NCBI RefSeq assembly: GCF_904846525.1
Contig: NZ_CAJHAZ010000007.1
Span: 1-64,000 of the forward strand
DNA: 64,000 bases
Reading direction: 5' to 3'
Origin: Psychrobacter sp. 1044
GTDB lineage: Bacteria; Pseudomonadota; Gammaproteobacteria; Pseudomonadales; Moraxellaceae
The notes below the pieces were generated by a model. That model had not been told where the DNA came from. It made no database searches and worked only from the letters and a program-made list of their open reading frames with translations. Position 1 is the stretch's first letter. Each line of letters opens with the position of its first letter. Shown here piece by piece: positions 38,234 through 48,039 of this stretch. A program made the translations under genes and the position numbers.

Positions 38234-39607
38234 ATGAGCGATTATCAAGTTAATAACCCAGCCACTGGCGAAGTAGAAGCCACCTACCCTACGGCAACTG
38301 AGCAGGACATCCAGAACGCTATTGCACAAGCCGATACCGCTTATCAAGACTGGCGTCAGGTTTCATTGGATGAGCGCAGTACCATACTTCATAAAATTGC
38401 CGATATCTATCTTGAACGTCAAGACGAGCTGGCCCGCGTCGTTGCCAATGAGATGGGCAAGCCCGTTGCTCAAGCGAAAGGTGAAATCGGTCTAGTTGCC
38501 GATATCTATCGCTATTATGCAGACAACGCTGAGCAGCTACTAGCACCTAGTACCATTGATGTTGATTCAGGGTCAGCTTCGGTAGAAAAACGTCCTGTGG
38601 GCGCTCTGTTAGGTATCATGCCGTGGAACTACCCGCACTATCAAGTGGCACGTTTTGTCGCGCCAAACTTTATGGCAGGTAATACCGTTATTCTAAAGCA
38701 TGCGCCGCAATGTCCTAAGACTGCAGAAGCCATCGCTGATATCCTAAAAGATGCCGGCTTACCTGAGGGTGTCTATAACAATGTGTTTGCTACCAATGAG
38801 CAAGCGGCAACAATCATCGAAGACAGCCGCGTACAAGGCGTTTCGCTAACAGGCTCTGAGCGAGCTGGGCAAGCAGTTGCTAAAATAGCAGGCGGCGCGC
38901 TGAAAAAAGTCGTGCTAGAGCTTGGCGGTTCAGACGCCTTTATCGTTGCAGCTGATGCGGATATCGAACAAGCTATAAAAGGGGCTATTTCTGGTCGTTT
39001 TGGCAATACAGGACAAGCGTGTAATGCTGCCAAACGCCTTATCGTCGTCGAATCTGTTTATGATAAATTCGTTGAAGGGTTTACTAATGCCGTCAGTAAC
39101 ATGACACTCGCTGATCCACTTGATGAAGGTACTTTCATTGGTCCAATGTCTTCAAAGGCAGCCGCAGTTAACTTGCAAGAACAGCTCGATAGCGCCATTC
39201 AAGCAGGCGCGACCGTATTGGTCGAAGGTGGCATGATCAAAGACAAGCCGGGTGCGTGGTTTAAGCCTGCGGTATTGACAGATGTAACTGAGTCCATGGC
39301 TGTCTACCGTGAAGAGCTATTTGGTCCTGTGGCGGTCGTTTATAAGGCTTGTGATATCGAGCATGCTATTAAAATCGCTAACGACGTACCCTTTGGACTT
39401 GGTGCTTCTATCCAAACACAAGATGCTGCGCTAGCCGCTGAGATTGCTGACAAATTAGAAGTCGGTATGGTCACTATCAATGCGCCTTCTGGTAGCGAAG
39501 CCAATACCCCGTTTGGCGGCGTTAAACGCTCAGGCTTTGGTCGCGAGCTTGGCACCCTTGGTATCACTGAGTTTTTAAATTATAAATTGATTCGTGATAA
39601 GTCGTAA
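38234..39607 (+). CDS. NAD(P)-dependent aldehyde dehydrogenase (succinate-semialdehyde type, Sad/YneI-like)
   Basis: From the ATG at 38234 (AAAGGA 7 bases upstream) this is a 457-residue aldehyde dehydrogenase; an earlier in-frame ATG at 38192 lacks a ribosome site. The catalytic Glu is in VLELGGSDAFIV (about 233) and the Cys in NTGQACNAAKR (about 267). It resembles the short Sad/YneI group of succinate-semialdehyde dehydrogenases. As the last gene of the puuA-aguA operon, it may also oxidise gamma-glutamyl-aminobutyraldehyde, the PuuC step, for which no other gene is present here. Confidence 0.88.
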   Translation: MSDYQVNNPATGEVEATYPTATEQDIQNAIAQADTAYQDWRQVSLDERSTILHKIADIYLERQDELARVVANEMGKPVAQAKGEIGLVADIYRYYADNAEQLLAPSTIDVDSGSASVEKRPVGALLGIMPWNYPHYQVARFVAPNFMAGNTVILKHAPQCPKTAEAIADILKDAGLPEGVYNNVFATNEQAATIIEDSRVQGVSLTGSERAGQAVAKIAGGALKKVVLELGGSDAFIVAADADIEQAIKGAISGRFGNTGQACNAAKRLIVVESVYDKFVEGFTNAVSNMTLADPLDEGTFIGPMSSKAAAVNLQEQLDSAIQAGATVLVEGGMIKDKPGAWFKPAVLTDVTESMAVYREELFGPVAVVYKACDIEHAIKIANDVPFGLGASIQTQDAALAAEIADKLEVGMVTINAPSGSEANTPFGGVKRSGFGRELGTLGITEFLNYKLIRDKS

Positions 39608-39630
39608 TCGACAGAGTCATTTTTAGAATA

Positions 39631-39663
39631 AAAAAAGCCTAACATTGACTGTTAGGCTTTTTT
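39631..39663. terminator. Bidirectional terminator
   Basis: A perfect stem AAAAAAGCCTAACA/TGTTAGGCTTTTTT (39631-39644 with 39650-39663) is flanked by A and T runs, between the convergent aldehyde dehydrogenase and APC permease genes. Confidence 0.95.
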
Positions 39664-39702
39664 TGAAAGTTGATGTTATTAAAAAATAACCCATCGAAAA
39701 AA

Positions 39703-41145
39703 CTATTGCTTAGGTGGATTGTCTTTTAACCATAATTGATTGACGATTTTTAATTCACGTAGTTCTTCTGCCATAATTGACTCGCTAATACCTGGATACT
39801 TCACCCTTGCATAGCCATATAACGCAATGCCTAAGACCGTCCAACCAAAGAAAATCCACCACTCGATAGGGGTTAGTGCGGATGGCATACCTGGCATATA
39901 CAGCATGAGTATTCCAAAACTTAGCGCAATCGTGACTATGCCAACGAGCTTACCTGCTGGTATTCTAAATGGGCGTACCATATCAGGCTCGCGGTAGCGA
40001 AGTACTAAGAATGAGATAGCGACACAGGTATAAGCAATAACGATACCAAAACCACCAGCATCTACGATCCACACCAGCATTTTACGACCAAACAAAGGTG
40101 CTAGTGTCGCCAAACCACCGATCAATAAAATGGCATTCGACGGCGTCTTATACTTTGGATGCAGCTTGCTCAAAAATGCGGGCAACATACGTGCTTTTGA
40201 CATGGCATAGAGTAGTCGGCTACCACCAATCAAAAAGGCGTTCCAGCTTGATAAAATACCCAGCACACCGCCAATGACTAATAAAATACCTGCCCACTTG
40301 CCATGCCAAGCATTGGTCATCGCATCCGCAGTGGCGAGCGTTGAGTTTTCGGCTTGTAAGAGTGGCAAGGTCGTGCCAACACTCCAAGCGATACCCACAT
40401 ACCACATTACCGCAACGACAATCGATAAAATCAAAAATTTACCAATATTAGGACGAGTCAGATCAATTTCTTCTGCCGCTTGCGGAATAACGTCAAAGCC
40501 GACAAACATAAACGGCACCATGACAATAACGGCCATCATACCGCCAATACCACCGATAAATGCAGGCGCTTGTACTGAGTTTGAGCCTTCAGGATTAAAC
40601 ATGACTGCGCCAATGAACAGCAACGTACCAACAAATAAGATGCCCAATACGGCCGTCTTTTGGAACCACGCACTGACCTCCATACCGCGGATGTTTAGCC
40701 AAGTGACGATGACTGAGCCCAGCATCCCAACGCCCACCCAAGTGGCGTAAACATCCCAACCAGCGATGGTCCAGAGATATCCTTGATTGTAATTGGGGAT
40801 AAAATACTCTACGACTGTCGGCAAGGCAACCGCCTCAAACGCGACCACCGAAAAATACCCAAATAGAATACTCCATGAGCAGATAAAGGAGACATTTACC
40901 CCCAGTGCTCTATGCGTATAGGTATGCTCGCCGCCCGTAATCGGCATCGATGCGGCAAGCTCGGCATAAGTCACACCAATAAGTATCACTGCCAAGCCGC
41001 CTATCAAGAACGCCAGCATTGCGCCCCACGTCCCCGCAGATAAAATCCAACCACCAGCCAAGACTACCCAGCCCCAACCAACCATAGCACCGAATGCTAA
41101 GGCGATAATATCTAGCGTCCCTAACGATTTTTTTAATTCAGACAT
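39703..41145 (-). CDS. APC superfamily amino-acid/polyamine permease
   Basis: This 480-residue inner-membrane protein has about twelve hydrophobic helices and APC motifs: LDIIALAFGAMVGWGWVV at helix 1 (about 11-28), GGEHTYTHRALG (about 70) and MVPFMFVGFDVIPQAAEEI (about 210), typical of the amino-acid/polyamine branch. It most likely imports putrescine, GABA or a related amine for the pathway around it. It is convergent with the puuA-aguA operon and lies downstream of gabT on the same strand, 310 bases away. The ribosome site AAGGAG lies 8 bases upstream of the start. Confidence 0.88.
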   Translation of the reverse strand: MSELKKSLGTLDIIALAFGAMVGWGWVVLAGGWILSAGTWGAMLAFLIGGLAVILIGVTYAELAASMPITGGEHTYTHRALGVNVSFICSWSILFGYFSVVAFEAVALPTVVEYFIPNYNQGYLWTIAGWDVYATWVGVGMLGSVIVTWLNIRGMEVSAWFQKTAVLGILFVGTLLFIGAVMFNPEGSNSVQAPAFIGGIGGMMAVIVMVPFMFVGFDVIPQAAEEIDLTRPNIGKFLILSIVVAVMWYVGIAWSVGTTLPLLQAENSTLATADAMTNAWHGKWAGILLVIGGVLGILSSWNAFLIGGSRLLYAMSKARMLPAFLSKLHPKYKTPSNAILLIGGLATLAPLFGRKMLVWIVDAGGFGIVIAYTCVAISFLVLRYREPDMVRPFRIPAGKLVGIVTIALSFGILMLYMPGMPSALTPIEWWIFFGWTVLGIALYGYARVKYPGISESIMAEELRELKIVNQLWLKDNPPKQ

Positions 41146-41455
41146 AACCTGCTCCTTGTCTGTGTGTCATCCGTGTTAACCCTTGACGGTCACACTATCT
41201 TTTGTTTAGTGGGATAGTACCCATCATAATTATCATATATACCTTTTGATCGAAGCTGTTCGGCACTACTTGTTTACTATTCAAATAGTACAAACAGCAA
41301 CGGCGTCTTGACTTGCAAGGCGCCGTTGTAAAAAATGTACTCAAAGCGAGTGCCATATGGGCAATCTTGCTGTGCTATTAAAGATAACCTTCTAACCAAG
41401 ATCGAGGCTTGATTAAAAGTGATGTATTTCACTATAAATAAATACTGAATACTTA
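41146..41455. other. Intergenic region between gabT and the APC permease gene
   Basis: This 310-base stretch carries the APC ribosome site, an uncertain promoter region and a strong hairpin at 41298-41328 that may end gabT transcription. No gene is seen. Confidence 0.5.
41298..41328 (-). terminator. Hairpin downstream of gabT, possible terminator
   Basis: CAACGGCGTCTTG pairs with CAAGGCGCCGTTG (12 Watson-Crick pairs and one G-U pair) around a 5-base loop, about 130 bases past the gabT stop. The following minus-strand bases are only mildly T-rich, so terminator function is likely but not certain. Confidence 0.55.
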
Positions 41456-42718
41456 TTAAGCAGTTAGGATACCTTTGATAATATCTAGACCTTCTTGGAG
41501 CACTTCATCTTCAACCGTCAATGGCACCATCACGCGAATGGCATTGCCATACATACCGCAAGACGCTAATAATAAACCTTGCTCAAATGATTTTGCTTTT
41601 AGGTTAGTCGTCGCTTCCACATCAGGCTTGCCATCACTATCGATTAATTCAAACGCGAGCATCGCGCCTTTATGGCGAATATGACCGATACTACTTAAGT
41701 TTAAGCCCTTTAAGAAAGCTTCGATTTTGTCGCCAATCTCAATACTGCGCTCAAGTAGGTTTTCTTCTTCGATGACTTCCATGACAGCGAGTGCAGCCAC
41801 ACAAGCCAGTGGATTACCAGAGTATGTACCGCCCAAACCGCCTACCTGCGGTGCATCCATGATATCGGCGCGACCGATAACCGCAGAGATAGGATAACCA
41901 CCCGCCAAGCTCTTGGCACTGGTCATTAAATCAGGCTCAACGCCCAACTGCTCGGTGGCAAACAACGTACCCGTACGGGCAAAACCACACTGCACTTCAT
42001 CAAAAATCAAGACAATACCATGTTCGTCGCAGATATCGCGTAGAGATTTGGCAAATGATGGGGTGACTTGATGAAAACCACCCTCGCCTTGTACTGGCTC
42101 GATAATCATCGCCGCCACTTCGCTAGGATCGATATCCGCTTGGAAAATCATCTCAAGGCTATGCAGCGCTTGTGCTTCTGTGACATTCAACTCTTCAGCT
42201 GGGAATAGCGCATGGAATACAGGGCCTGGCATTGGACCAAAGTTCTTTTTGTACGGCAGCACTTTACCCGTCAAACTCATGCACATTAAAGTACGACCGT
42301 GCCAACCACCAACGAAAGAGATGATACCTGGGCGACCAGTTTTCGCACGAGCAATCTTAATACAGTTTTCGACCGCTTCTGCACCAGTCGTTAAAAAGAA
42401 GGCTTTTTTCTCACCGCTGATAGGTGCTTTTTCACAAAGTTTTTCAGCAAGATCCACATAGCATTCGTAGTTGATCATTTGTGCCGCAGTATGGGTAAAC
42501 TTGTCAAGTTGCTCATGCACGCGCTGGGTAATTTTTGGATGGCTGTGACCAGTATTCAGTACTGAGATACCACCAACGAAGTCAATATAACGATTGCCTT
42601 CAACATCCCAAACTTCTGAGTTTTTGGCTTTTTCTGCAAAGATAGGATAGGCAACGCCAAGTCCTGTTGGTAACACAGCTTTACGGCGCTCAAGTAGTGA
42701 TTTATTGGTAGTCGTCAT
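41456..42718 (-). CDS. gabT: 4-aminobutyrate (or 5-aminovalerate) transaminase
   Basis: This 420-residue class III PLP-dependent aminotransferase moves the amino group of GABA to 2-oxoglutarate, giving succinate semialdehyde. The PLP Lys is in MTSAKSLAGGYPISAV (about 268), the Asp that contacts the pyridine ring in LIFDEVQCGFARTG (about 240), and the phosphate-binding region includes TTGAEAVENCIKIARA (about 108). Close relatives act on both GABA and 5-aminovalerate (GabT/DavT). The glutarate genes nearby make dual use plausible. The ribosome site AAAAGGA lies 8 bases upstream. gabD is 183 bases upstream on the same strand. Confidence 0.93.
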   Translation of the reverse strand: MTTTNKSLLERRKAVLPTGLGVAYPIFAEKAKNSEVWDVEGNRYIDFVGGISVLNTGHSHPKITQRVHEQLDKFTHTAAQMINYECYVDLAEKLCEKAPISGEKKAFFLTTGAEAVENCIKIARAKTGRPGIISFVGGWHGRTLMCMSLTGKVLPYKKNFGPMPGPVFHALFPAEELNVTEAQALHSLEMIFQADIDPSEVAAMIIEPVQGEGGFHQVTPSFAKSLRDICDEHGIVLIFDEVQCGFARTGTLFATEQLGVEPDLMTSAKSLAGGYPISAVIGRADIMDAPQVGGLGGTYSGNPLACVAALAVMEVIEEENLLERSIEIGDKIEAFLKGLNLSSIGHIRHKGAMLAFELIDSDGKPDVEATTNLKAKSFEQGLLLASCGMYGNAIRVMVPLTVEDEVLQEGLDIIKGILTA

Positions 42719-42824
42719 GGGAATGTCCTTTTCTTTATTTTTAACATAAGTGCCAATGATTGAATGGCGGTTTTGAGGAATGGTTTATCTAATAGTTAAC
42801 AATTATTAATTGCTAGCTATAGAG

Positions 42825-42846
42825 GGGATTCATGGTGCTGAATCCC
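42825..42846 (-). promoter_or_regulatory. Hairpin between gabD and gabT
   Basis: A perfect 8-bp stem GGGATTCA/TGAATCCC with a 6-base loop lies 55 bases past the gabD stop. Without a T run it is not a clear terminator; it may stabilise the gabD mRNA or partly separate gabD from gabT. Confidence 0.4.
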
Positions 42847-42901
42847 GTTCGATACGGTGTGACAATTAAAACCTTAAAAGAGAGCGTATGTCGCTAAACG
42901 G

Positions 42902-44377
42902 TTAGCTGACGTCAGAGCACCAGTATTTGGTCACGACATATTCTTCAATGCCGTATTTTGAGCCTTCGCGGCCAAAGCCAGACTGCTTGACACCGCCAAA
43001 TGGGGCGACCTCGGTAGAAATCAGACCAGTATTATGACCAATAATGCCGTACTCAAGACCTTCGGTAACGCGCCATGAGCGCGCATAACTGCCACTATAG
43101 AAGTAAGCCGCTAAGCCATAAATCGTGTCGTTGGCTTGACGAATAACGTCTGCTTCGTCTTTAAAGGTAAAGATAGTGGCAATAGGGCCAAAGATTTCTT
43201 CGTGCGCGATATCCATCTCAGCACTGATATCGGTAATGACCGTTGGATTGTAAGTAAGCTCTGAGGCGTCATTGGTGCTGCCGCCAGCGATAAGCGTCGC
43301 GCCTTTGTCTAAAGCATCTTTAAGTAGCGCTTGCACTTTTTCTAGCGCCTTTTGATTAATCAAAGGACCAATATCCACGCCTTCATCCATACCGTTACCG
43401 ACATTTAGTTCAGCGACTTTTTTCACAAACACATCTAAGAATTCATCTTTAATGCTGTCTTGCACATAGACACGGTTGGCACAAACACAAGTTTGACCAG
43501 CGTTACGATATTTAGAAGCAATTAAGCCTTCAGCCGCTTTTTCTAGATCAGCGTCATCAAAGACGATAAATGGCGCATTACCGCCCAGCTCTAATGACAG
43601 TTTTTTGATGGTTGTCGCACATTGAGCCATCAAGGTACGACCGACTTCGGTAGAGCCTGTGAATGAAAGCTTATGAATGCGTGCATCGCCCGTTAGGATA
43701 TCGCCGATAGTTGATGATTTGCCGGTCACTACTTGGATAACGCCTGCTGGAATACCTGCTTGCTCAGCCAGTGCAGCAAGTGCTAACGCAGAAAATGGCG
43801 TTTCAGTCGCAGGTTTAATAATCATGGTACAGCCTGCTGCCAATGCTGGTGCGGCTTTACGGGTAATCATCGCTGCTGGGAAATTCCAAGGCGTGATCGC
43901 CGCACAGACACCAACGGGCTGCTTGAGTACCACATGGCGCAGTTGTGACTGATTGGCAGGGATAACATCGCCATAAACACGCTTGCCTTCTTCGGCAAAC
44001 CAGCGGATAAAGCTATTGGCATAGCCCACTTCACCGCGCGACTCGTTTAGAGGTTTGCCTTGCTCAGCGGTCATAATGATAGCCAAGTCTTCTTTATTGG
44101 CATCGATGAGGTCTGCCCACTTTTGTAGTAGCTCAGCACGCTCTTTCGGGGTTTTGGCTGCCCAAAGGATCTGGGCTTCATGAGAGGCGGTAACCGTGTC
44201 GTTCACATCGTCGGTCGTTAGGCTTGGTACCGTACCGATGATATCGCCGTTGAAAGGATTGCTCACATCAATAGTCGAGTCATCACTAGCGGCATGCCAG
44301 CCATCTTTGATGAAACACTGCTGTTTAAGTAGATCTGGGTTCGATAGCTGTAGCGTAGACTGTGACAGTTGTGACAT
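42902..44377 (-). CDS. gabD: Succinate-semialdehyde dehydrogenase (GabD type)
   Basis: From the ATG at 44377, which has AAGGAG 7 bases upstream, this is a 491-residue aldehyde dehydrogenase; an upstream in-frame ATG (44446) has no ribosome site. The catalytic Glu is in LSLELGGNAPFIVFDDAD (about 260) and Cys in NAGQTCVCANRVYV (about 295), with an adjacent second Cys two residues later that in E. coli GabD-like enzymes can form a redox-sensitive pair. It oxidises succinate semialdehyde to succinate with NADP; close relatives (DavD) oxidise glutarate semialdehyde. It is divergent from an IclR regulator gene. Confidence 0.95.
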   Translation of the reverse strand: MSQLSQSTLQLSNPDLLKQQCFIKDGWHAASDDSTIDVSNPFNGDIIGTVPSLTTDDVNDTVTASHEAQILWAAKTPKERAELLQKWADLIDANKEDLAIIMTAEQGKPLNESRGEVGYANSFIRWFAEEGKRVYGDVIPANQSQLRHVVLKQPVGVCAAITPWNFPAAMITRKAAPALAAGCTMIIKPATETPFSALALAALAEQAGIPAGVIQVVTGKSSTIGDILTGDARIHKLSFTGSTEVGRTLMAQCATTIKKLSLELGGNAPFIVFDDADLEKAAEGLIASKYRNAGQTCVCANRVYVQDSIKDEFLDVFVKKVAELNVGNGMDEGVDIGPLINQKALEKVQALLKDALDKGATLIAGGSTNDASELTYNPTVITDISAEMDIAHEEIFGPIATIFTFKDEADVIRQANDTIYGLAAYFYSGSYARSWRVTEGLEYGIIGHNTGLISTEVAPFGGVKQSGFGREGSKYGIEEYVVTKYWCSDVS

Positions 44378-44492
44378 TGTGACGCTCCTTGTCAATTGAG
44401 GTTTGCAAATAGGATTCGCAGATTTATAGCGATAAGTGAATAACAATAAATAGAAGGTTATGATTTAAATAATTATTGATAACTTGCTAAGT

Positions 44493-44508
44493 GTTCAATA
44501 TACTGAAC
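44493..44508. promoter_or_regulatory. Candidate IclR-type operator between gabD and the IclR gene
   Basis: The inverted repeat GTTCA-N6-TGAAC lies 115 bases upstream of gabD and 131 bases upstream of the IclR gene, in their shared control region. Its size and symmetry fit IclR-family operators such as the GTTCGAT..ATCGAAC type. Binding is inferred. Confidence 0.35.
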
Positions 44509-44639
44509 TTCTATTCTACATATGAGACATCATTATAAGAATGATAGCCAGCCATTTGCAACCCCTATTCTCATTTTAATGATAATTTATCGCGTTATTT
44601 TTATATTGTCTCAATTCTACTGACTTTTATAGGTTCCTT

Positions 44640-45404
44640 ATGAGCTCAACTGCCGTTCCTGCCTTGGACAAAACCTTTCAGATTTTAGATTTAATTACTG
44701 ATAGCTCACAGCCTTTAACGGCAGCTCATATTGCGAAAGAGCTCAATCTACCACGTAGCTCAACCCACAATATTTTGCAAAGTCTTTTGACCAAGCATGT
44801 CATCTATAAAGACAGCGATAGCCGCTTTCATTTAGGCTCTTATTTGATGTATTGGGCGGGTAAGTATGAGCAGCAGCAAGGCGTCATCCAGTTATTTAAA
44901 GACCTTATTGTCCAGTATCCGATTCTTCTTCAGCATACAGTCACCTTATCTAAGCTTGATTTAGGTGAAGTGGTGTTTTTAGCCTGTCATGAAGCGCCTG
45001 CCCCGCTTGGCTTTACCTTTCGCGCTGGCGTTCGCGTACCAGCGGTATTCTCTGCCACGGGCAAAGCCATGCTTTCAACCTTCTCTATGGACAGTATAAA
45101 ATCTATCTACGCTACCGGTTTCCCCGCACCTATTACCCAACACGGTGTTGATAACTTTAGCGATTTGTCCACCGAGTTGACCGCCATTCAAAACAGTCGC
45201 ATCTCACTCGATGATGGGCAACTTCGCGAAGGGATGTATTGTTTGGGTACTTATATTCGCAATGCGTCAGGCAATGCCGTTGCGGGTATGGCGGTTAGCT
45301 TTTTGCAAGGCGAATATGAGTCCAAGCGTGCTGAGGTCAGCGCAGTATTGATTGAATTGGCGCAGCAAATTGAGCAGCGTTTGGGTTTTATCGATAATAA
45401 ATAA
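44640..45404 (+). CDS. IclR family transcriptional regulator
   Basis: This 254-residue protein has an N-terminal winged helix-turn-helix (about 5-65, LTAAHIAKELNLPRSSTHNILQS) and a C-terminal IclR effector-binding domain (about 80-250, with FRAGVRVPAVFSATGKAMLS). Family members bind small organic acids and control catabolic operons. Divergent from gabD, it probably controls gabD-gabT and possibly its own gene. Effector candidates are GABA, succinate semialdehyde or glutarate compounds. Confidence 0.9.
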   Translation: MSSTAVPALDKTFQILDLITDSSQPLTAAHIAKELNLPRSSTHNILQSLLTKHVIYKDSDSRFHLGSYLMYWAGKYEQQQGVIQLFKDLIVQYPILLQHTVTLSKLDLGEVVFLACHEAPAPLGFTFRAGVRVPAVFSATGKAMLSTFSMDSIKSIYATGFPAPITQHGVDNFSDLSTELTAIQNSRISLDDGQLREGMYCLGTYIRNASGNAVAGMAVSFLQGEYESKRAEVSAVLIELAQQIEQRLGFIDNK

Positions 45405-45466
45405 AGTTAAAACGCTGCTAGTTTCTTGCTTACTTCAAACTCTTTCAGTTATTTTGGTGATAACTG

Positions 45467-46516
45467 TTAATCTTCTGAAATAAGCCCTGATAAAAATGCT
45501 TGCAAATTGTCATTGAGCTTTTGCAAGTAATAACCGCCCTCGACTAAAACAATCAGTGGTTTATTTAGCGCTTTCATCTTTTGTGCTAGTACCTTAAATC
45601 CTTTCGTACTCACCGCACATCTCGCTTCTGGGTCGTTCTCATAAACATCAAAACCTAAGACATGCACAATGACATCAGGGTCAAATAGCGTCATCGCTTC
45701 GATAGATTTATCAACATACTCAAAAAACCCAGCTTCATCGGTGCCATGTGGCATCGGGAAGTTAATGTTATAGCCTTCACCCTCGCCCACGCCTCTTTCA
45801 AACGCATGCCCTGTCACGGCGGGATAGAAGTTAACGGGGTCACCGTGAACCGAGGTATAAAGAACATCGCTGCGATCATAAAATATCTCTTGAATACCTT
45901 GTCCGTGGTGCATGTCGGTGTCTATGATGGCGATTTTTTCGTATTTTTGCCGCAGATGTTCAGCGATGATGGCTGCATTATTTAGATAGCAAAATCCGCC
46001 AGCGGCGCTTTTGCGAGCATGATGACCAGGAGGCCGTGAGAAGCAAAGCTGTATATGACTTTCGGCACGCTCGGTATCTGACAAATCATCGTTCAGCAAT
46101 GCTTCAGCCGCATTGAGTGCAGTCTGCGCAGACCAATAAATAGATGTCCAAGAATGCTCGCTGATAGGCGCGCTATCATCCGCTTGATACTTTGCTGCTT
46201 TTGCCATGATACCGATACCGGGATTGTCATACGGCAAAAAAATCCCCGTCTGTACCTGCGCGCCCAAGTCTTCCTCGACTGCTATCCAGTCATCATAGCC
46301 ATGTTTGAGAAACTCAACGTAACCAAAATCGTGAACCGCTAATATAGGCCCAATGCCAATATCGGTAACGGTCGTCACCTCTAACCCTAACGCTGCTGGT
46401 GCTTTTAAGAACTCAACCATACGCTCTGGTATCTCTAACGGCTCATGCATCTTTCCATAAGAAAAATAAGGGAGTGGTCTGTGCAGGCTTAGGTTTTCAT
46501 GGCTATATATTTTCAT
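45467..46516 (-). CDS. Histone deacetylase family protein, acetylpolyamine amidohydrolase-like
   Basis: From the ATG at 46516 (AAAGGA 9 bases upstream) this is a 349-residue arginase/deacetylase-fold zinc hydrolase; earlier in-frame ATGs lack a ribosome site. Active-site motifs are RPPGHHARKSAAGGFCYLNN (His-His pair, about 155-174), DTDMHHGQGIQE (zinc Asp/His, about 195), GFDVYENDPEA (zinc Asp, about 275) and EGGYY (catalytic-site Gly-Gly-Tyr, about 325). Bacterial members remove acetyl groups from acetylputrescine, acetylcadaverine and acetylspermidine. It is convergent with the IclR gene and followed upstream by the CoA-transferase gene on the same strand. Confidence 0.88.
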   Translation of the reverse strand: MKIYSHENLSLHRPLPYFSYGKMHEPLEIPERMVEFLKAPAALGLEVTTVTDIGIGPILAVHDFGYVEFLKHGYDDWIAVEEDLGAQVQTGIFLPYDNPGIGIMAKAAKYQADDSAPISEHSWTSIYWSAQTALNAAEALLNDDLSDTERAESHIQLCFSRPPGHHARKSAAGGFCYLNNAAIIAEHLRQKYEKIAIIDTDMHHGQGIQEIFYDRSDVLYTSVHGDPVNFYPAVTGHAFERGVGEGEGYNINFPMPHGTDEAGFFEYVDKSIEAMTLFDPDVIVHVLGFDVYENDPEARCAVSTKGFKVLAQKMKALNKPLIVLVEGGYYLQKLNDNLQAFLSGLISED

Positions 46517-46571
46517 GCTCAACATTCCTTTGTTTAACATTTTTTCCAATGGCGCTTTTTTTGATGCTTAA

Positions 46572-47771
46572 CTAAACAATTCCATCGGCTTTAAGCTTGG
46601 CTATCATGTCGCTGTCATAGCCCAAATCAGCAAGCGTACTATCGGTATGCTCGCTCAACTTCGGTGGCGGTGACCGATAAGTGACGGGTGATGCAGATAG
46701 TTTGATTGGACTACCAAGTGCTCTTACCGGACTGCCTTGCGTGGCAAAATCAACCACCATCTCACGTGCCAGCGCTTGCGGCATTGCCAAGGCTTCAGCG
46801 ACATTATGAATCGCTCCGCATGGGATACCTGCTTGATCTAACACCTCCAACCAATAAGTACGTGGTTGCTCGACAAATTTCTTACTCAGCTCAGCGCACA
46901 GTAGCTCACGATTGGCAACGCGTTGTGGATTGGTCATAAAACACTTGTCGATATGCCAATCAACTGCAAGCACATTGCACAGTTTGGCAAACTGACTGTC
47001 ATTGCCGCAAGCTAAAATAAAATGCTGCTCGCCCTCGCCAGCAAACACTTGATAAGGCACGATATTAGGATGCTGGTTACCGAGTCTTGGCGGTACCCTG
47101 CCTGATGCCAAATGATTCATACCAACATTAGCCAGCATGGCAAGCGCACTATCAAGCAATGCCACATCGACATGTTGCCCAACTCCAGTATGCTGTCGAG
47201 CTATTAATGCTGCTTGAATACCAATGGTCAGCTGTAAACCTGCAAACAAATCAACAACTGCCACGCCAACCTTATGCGGTTCGCCATCGCTCGGACCCGT
47301 AATACTCATCAAGCCTGATAGACCTTGAATAATATAGTCATAACCGGGGCGCTTGGCATCTGGTCCTGTCTGACCAAAACCCGTCAATGAGGCATAAATT
47401 AGGCGCGGATTGTCTTGTTTCAGACTGTCATAATCTAAGCCGTACTTCTTAAGACCGCCAACTTTAAAGTTCTCAACCACAATATCGCTGTTAGCGATAA
47501 GCTGCTTGATAATGGTTTGCCCTGCAGGGGTATTAATATCGACGGTGAGGGATTTTTTATTGCGGTTAATGGTGGCGTAATAAGCGGAGGTGTCATCGCT
47601 GAATGTTGGCGGTGCCCAATGACGTGTTTCATCACCGATATCTGGACGCTCAACCTTGATAACGTCGGCACCCAAATCGGCGAGTATTTGAGTGCAAGAA
47701 GGACCGGCTAATACTCTCGATAAGTCGAGCACTTTGATACCTTGTAATGCGCCTTTTGCCATGTCAGTCAT
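46572..47771 (-). CDS. CaiB/BaiF class III CoA-transferase, probably succinyl-CoA:glutarate type
   Basis: This 399-residue class III CoA-transferase transfers CoA between carboxylic acids through an aspartyl anhydride. It has the N-terminal LDLSRVLAGPSCTQILADLGADVIKVERP segment split over about 16-45, and the catalytic Asp is expected in PGYDYIIQGLSGLMSITG (about 137-154). With glutaryl-CoA dehydrogenase encoded 268 bases upstream, glutarate is the most likely acceptor, as for the SUGCT enzyme. Ribosome site AAGGGAG lies 5 bases upstream. It probably forms a unit with the deacetylase gene 55 bases downstream. Confidence 0.87.
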   Translation of the reverse strand: MTDMAKGALQGIKVLDLSRVLAGPSCTQILADLGADVIKVERPDIGDETRHWAPPTFSDDTSAYYATINRNKKSLTVDINTPAGQTIIKQLIANSDIVVENFKVGGLKKYGLDYDSLKQDNPRLIYASLTGFGQTGPDAKRPGYDYIIQGLSGLMSITGPSDGEPHKVGVAVVDLFAGLQLTIGIQAALIARQHTGVGQHVDVALLDSALAMLANVGMNHLASGRVPPRLGNQHPNIVPYQVFAGEGEQHFILACGNDSQFAKLCNVLAVDWHIDKCFMTNPQRVANRELLCAELSKKFVEQPRTYWLEVLDQAGIPCGAIHNVAEALAMPQALAREMVVDFATQGSPVRALGSPIKLSASPVTYRSPPPKLSEHTDSTLADLGYDSDMIAKLKADGIV

Positions 47772-48039
47772 AATACTCCCTTATTATGTAACCTATTGTT
47801 TGATAAAAAATTGCTATGCATCATTTATCTTTTAATGCTTTAAATGCTTTAAATAATAGACAATGATAAATAAATGATGGATAAATGATGGATAACAACA
47901 ATGCATAACAACGATGTATAAAAATCAGAAACGCACGCTACTGTCTATAACAGCTTATTAAAAAGCCAAACAGTAACGTACGTTTATGGTGTAGAAACTA
48001 GCTAATATCTATTAGCTAATGCTTATTAATTAACAACAA

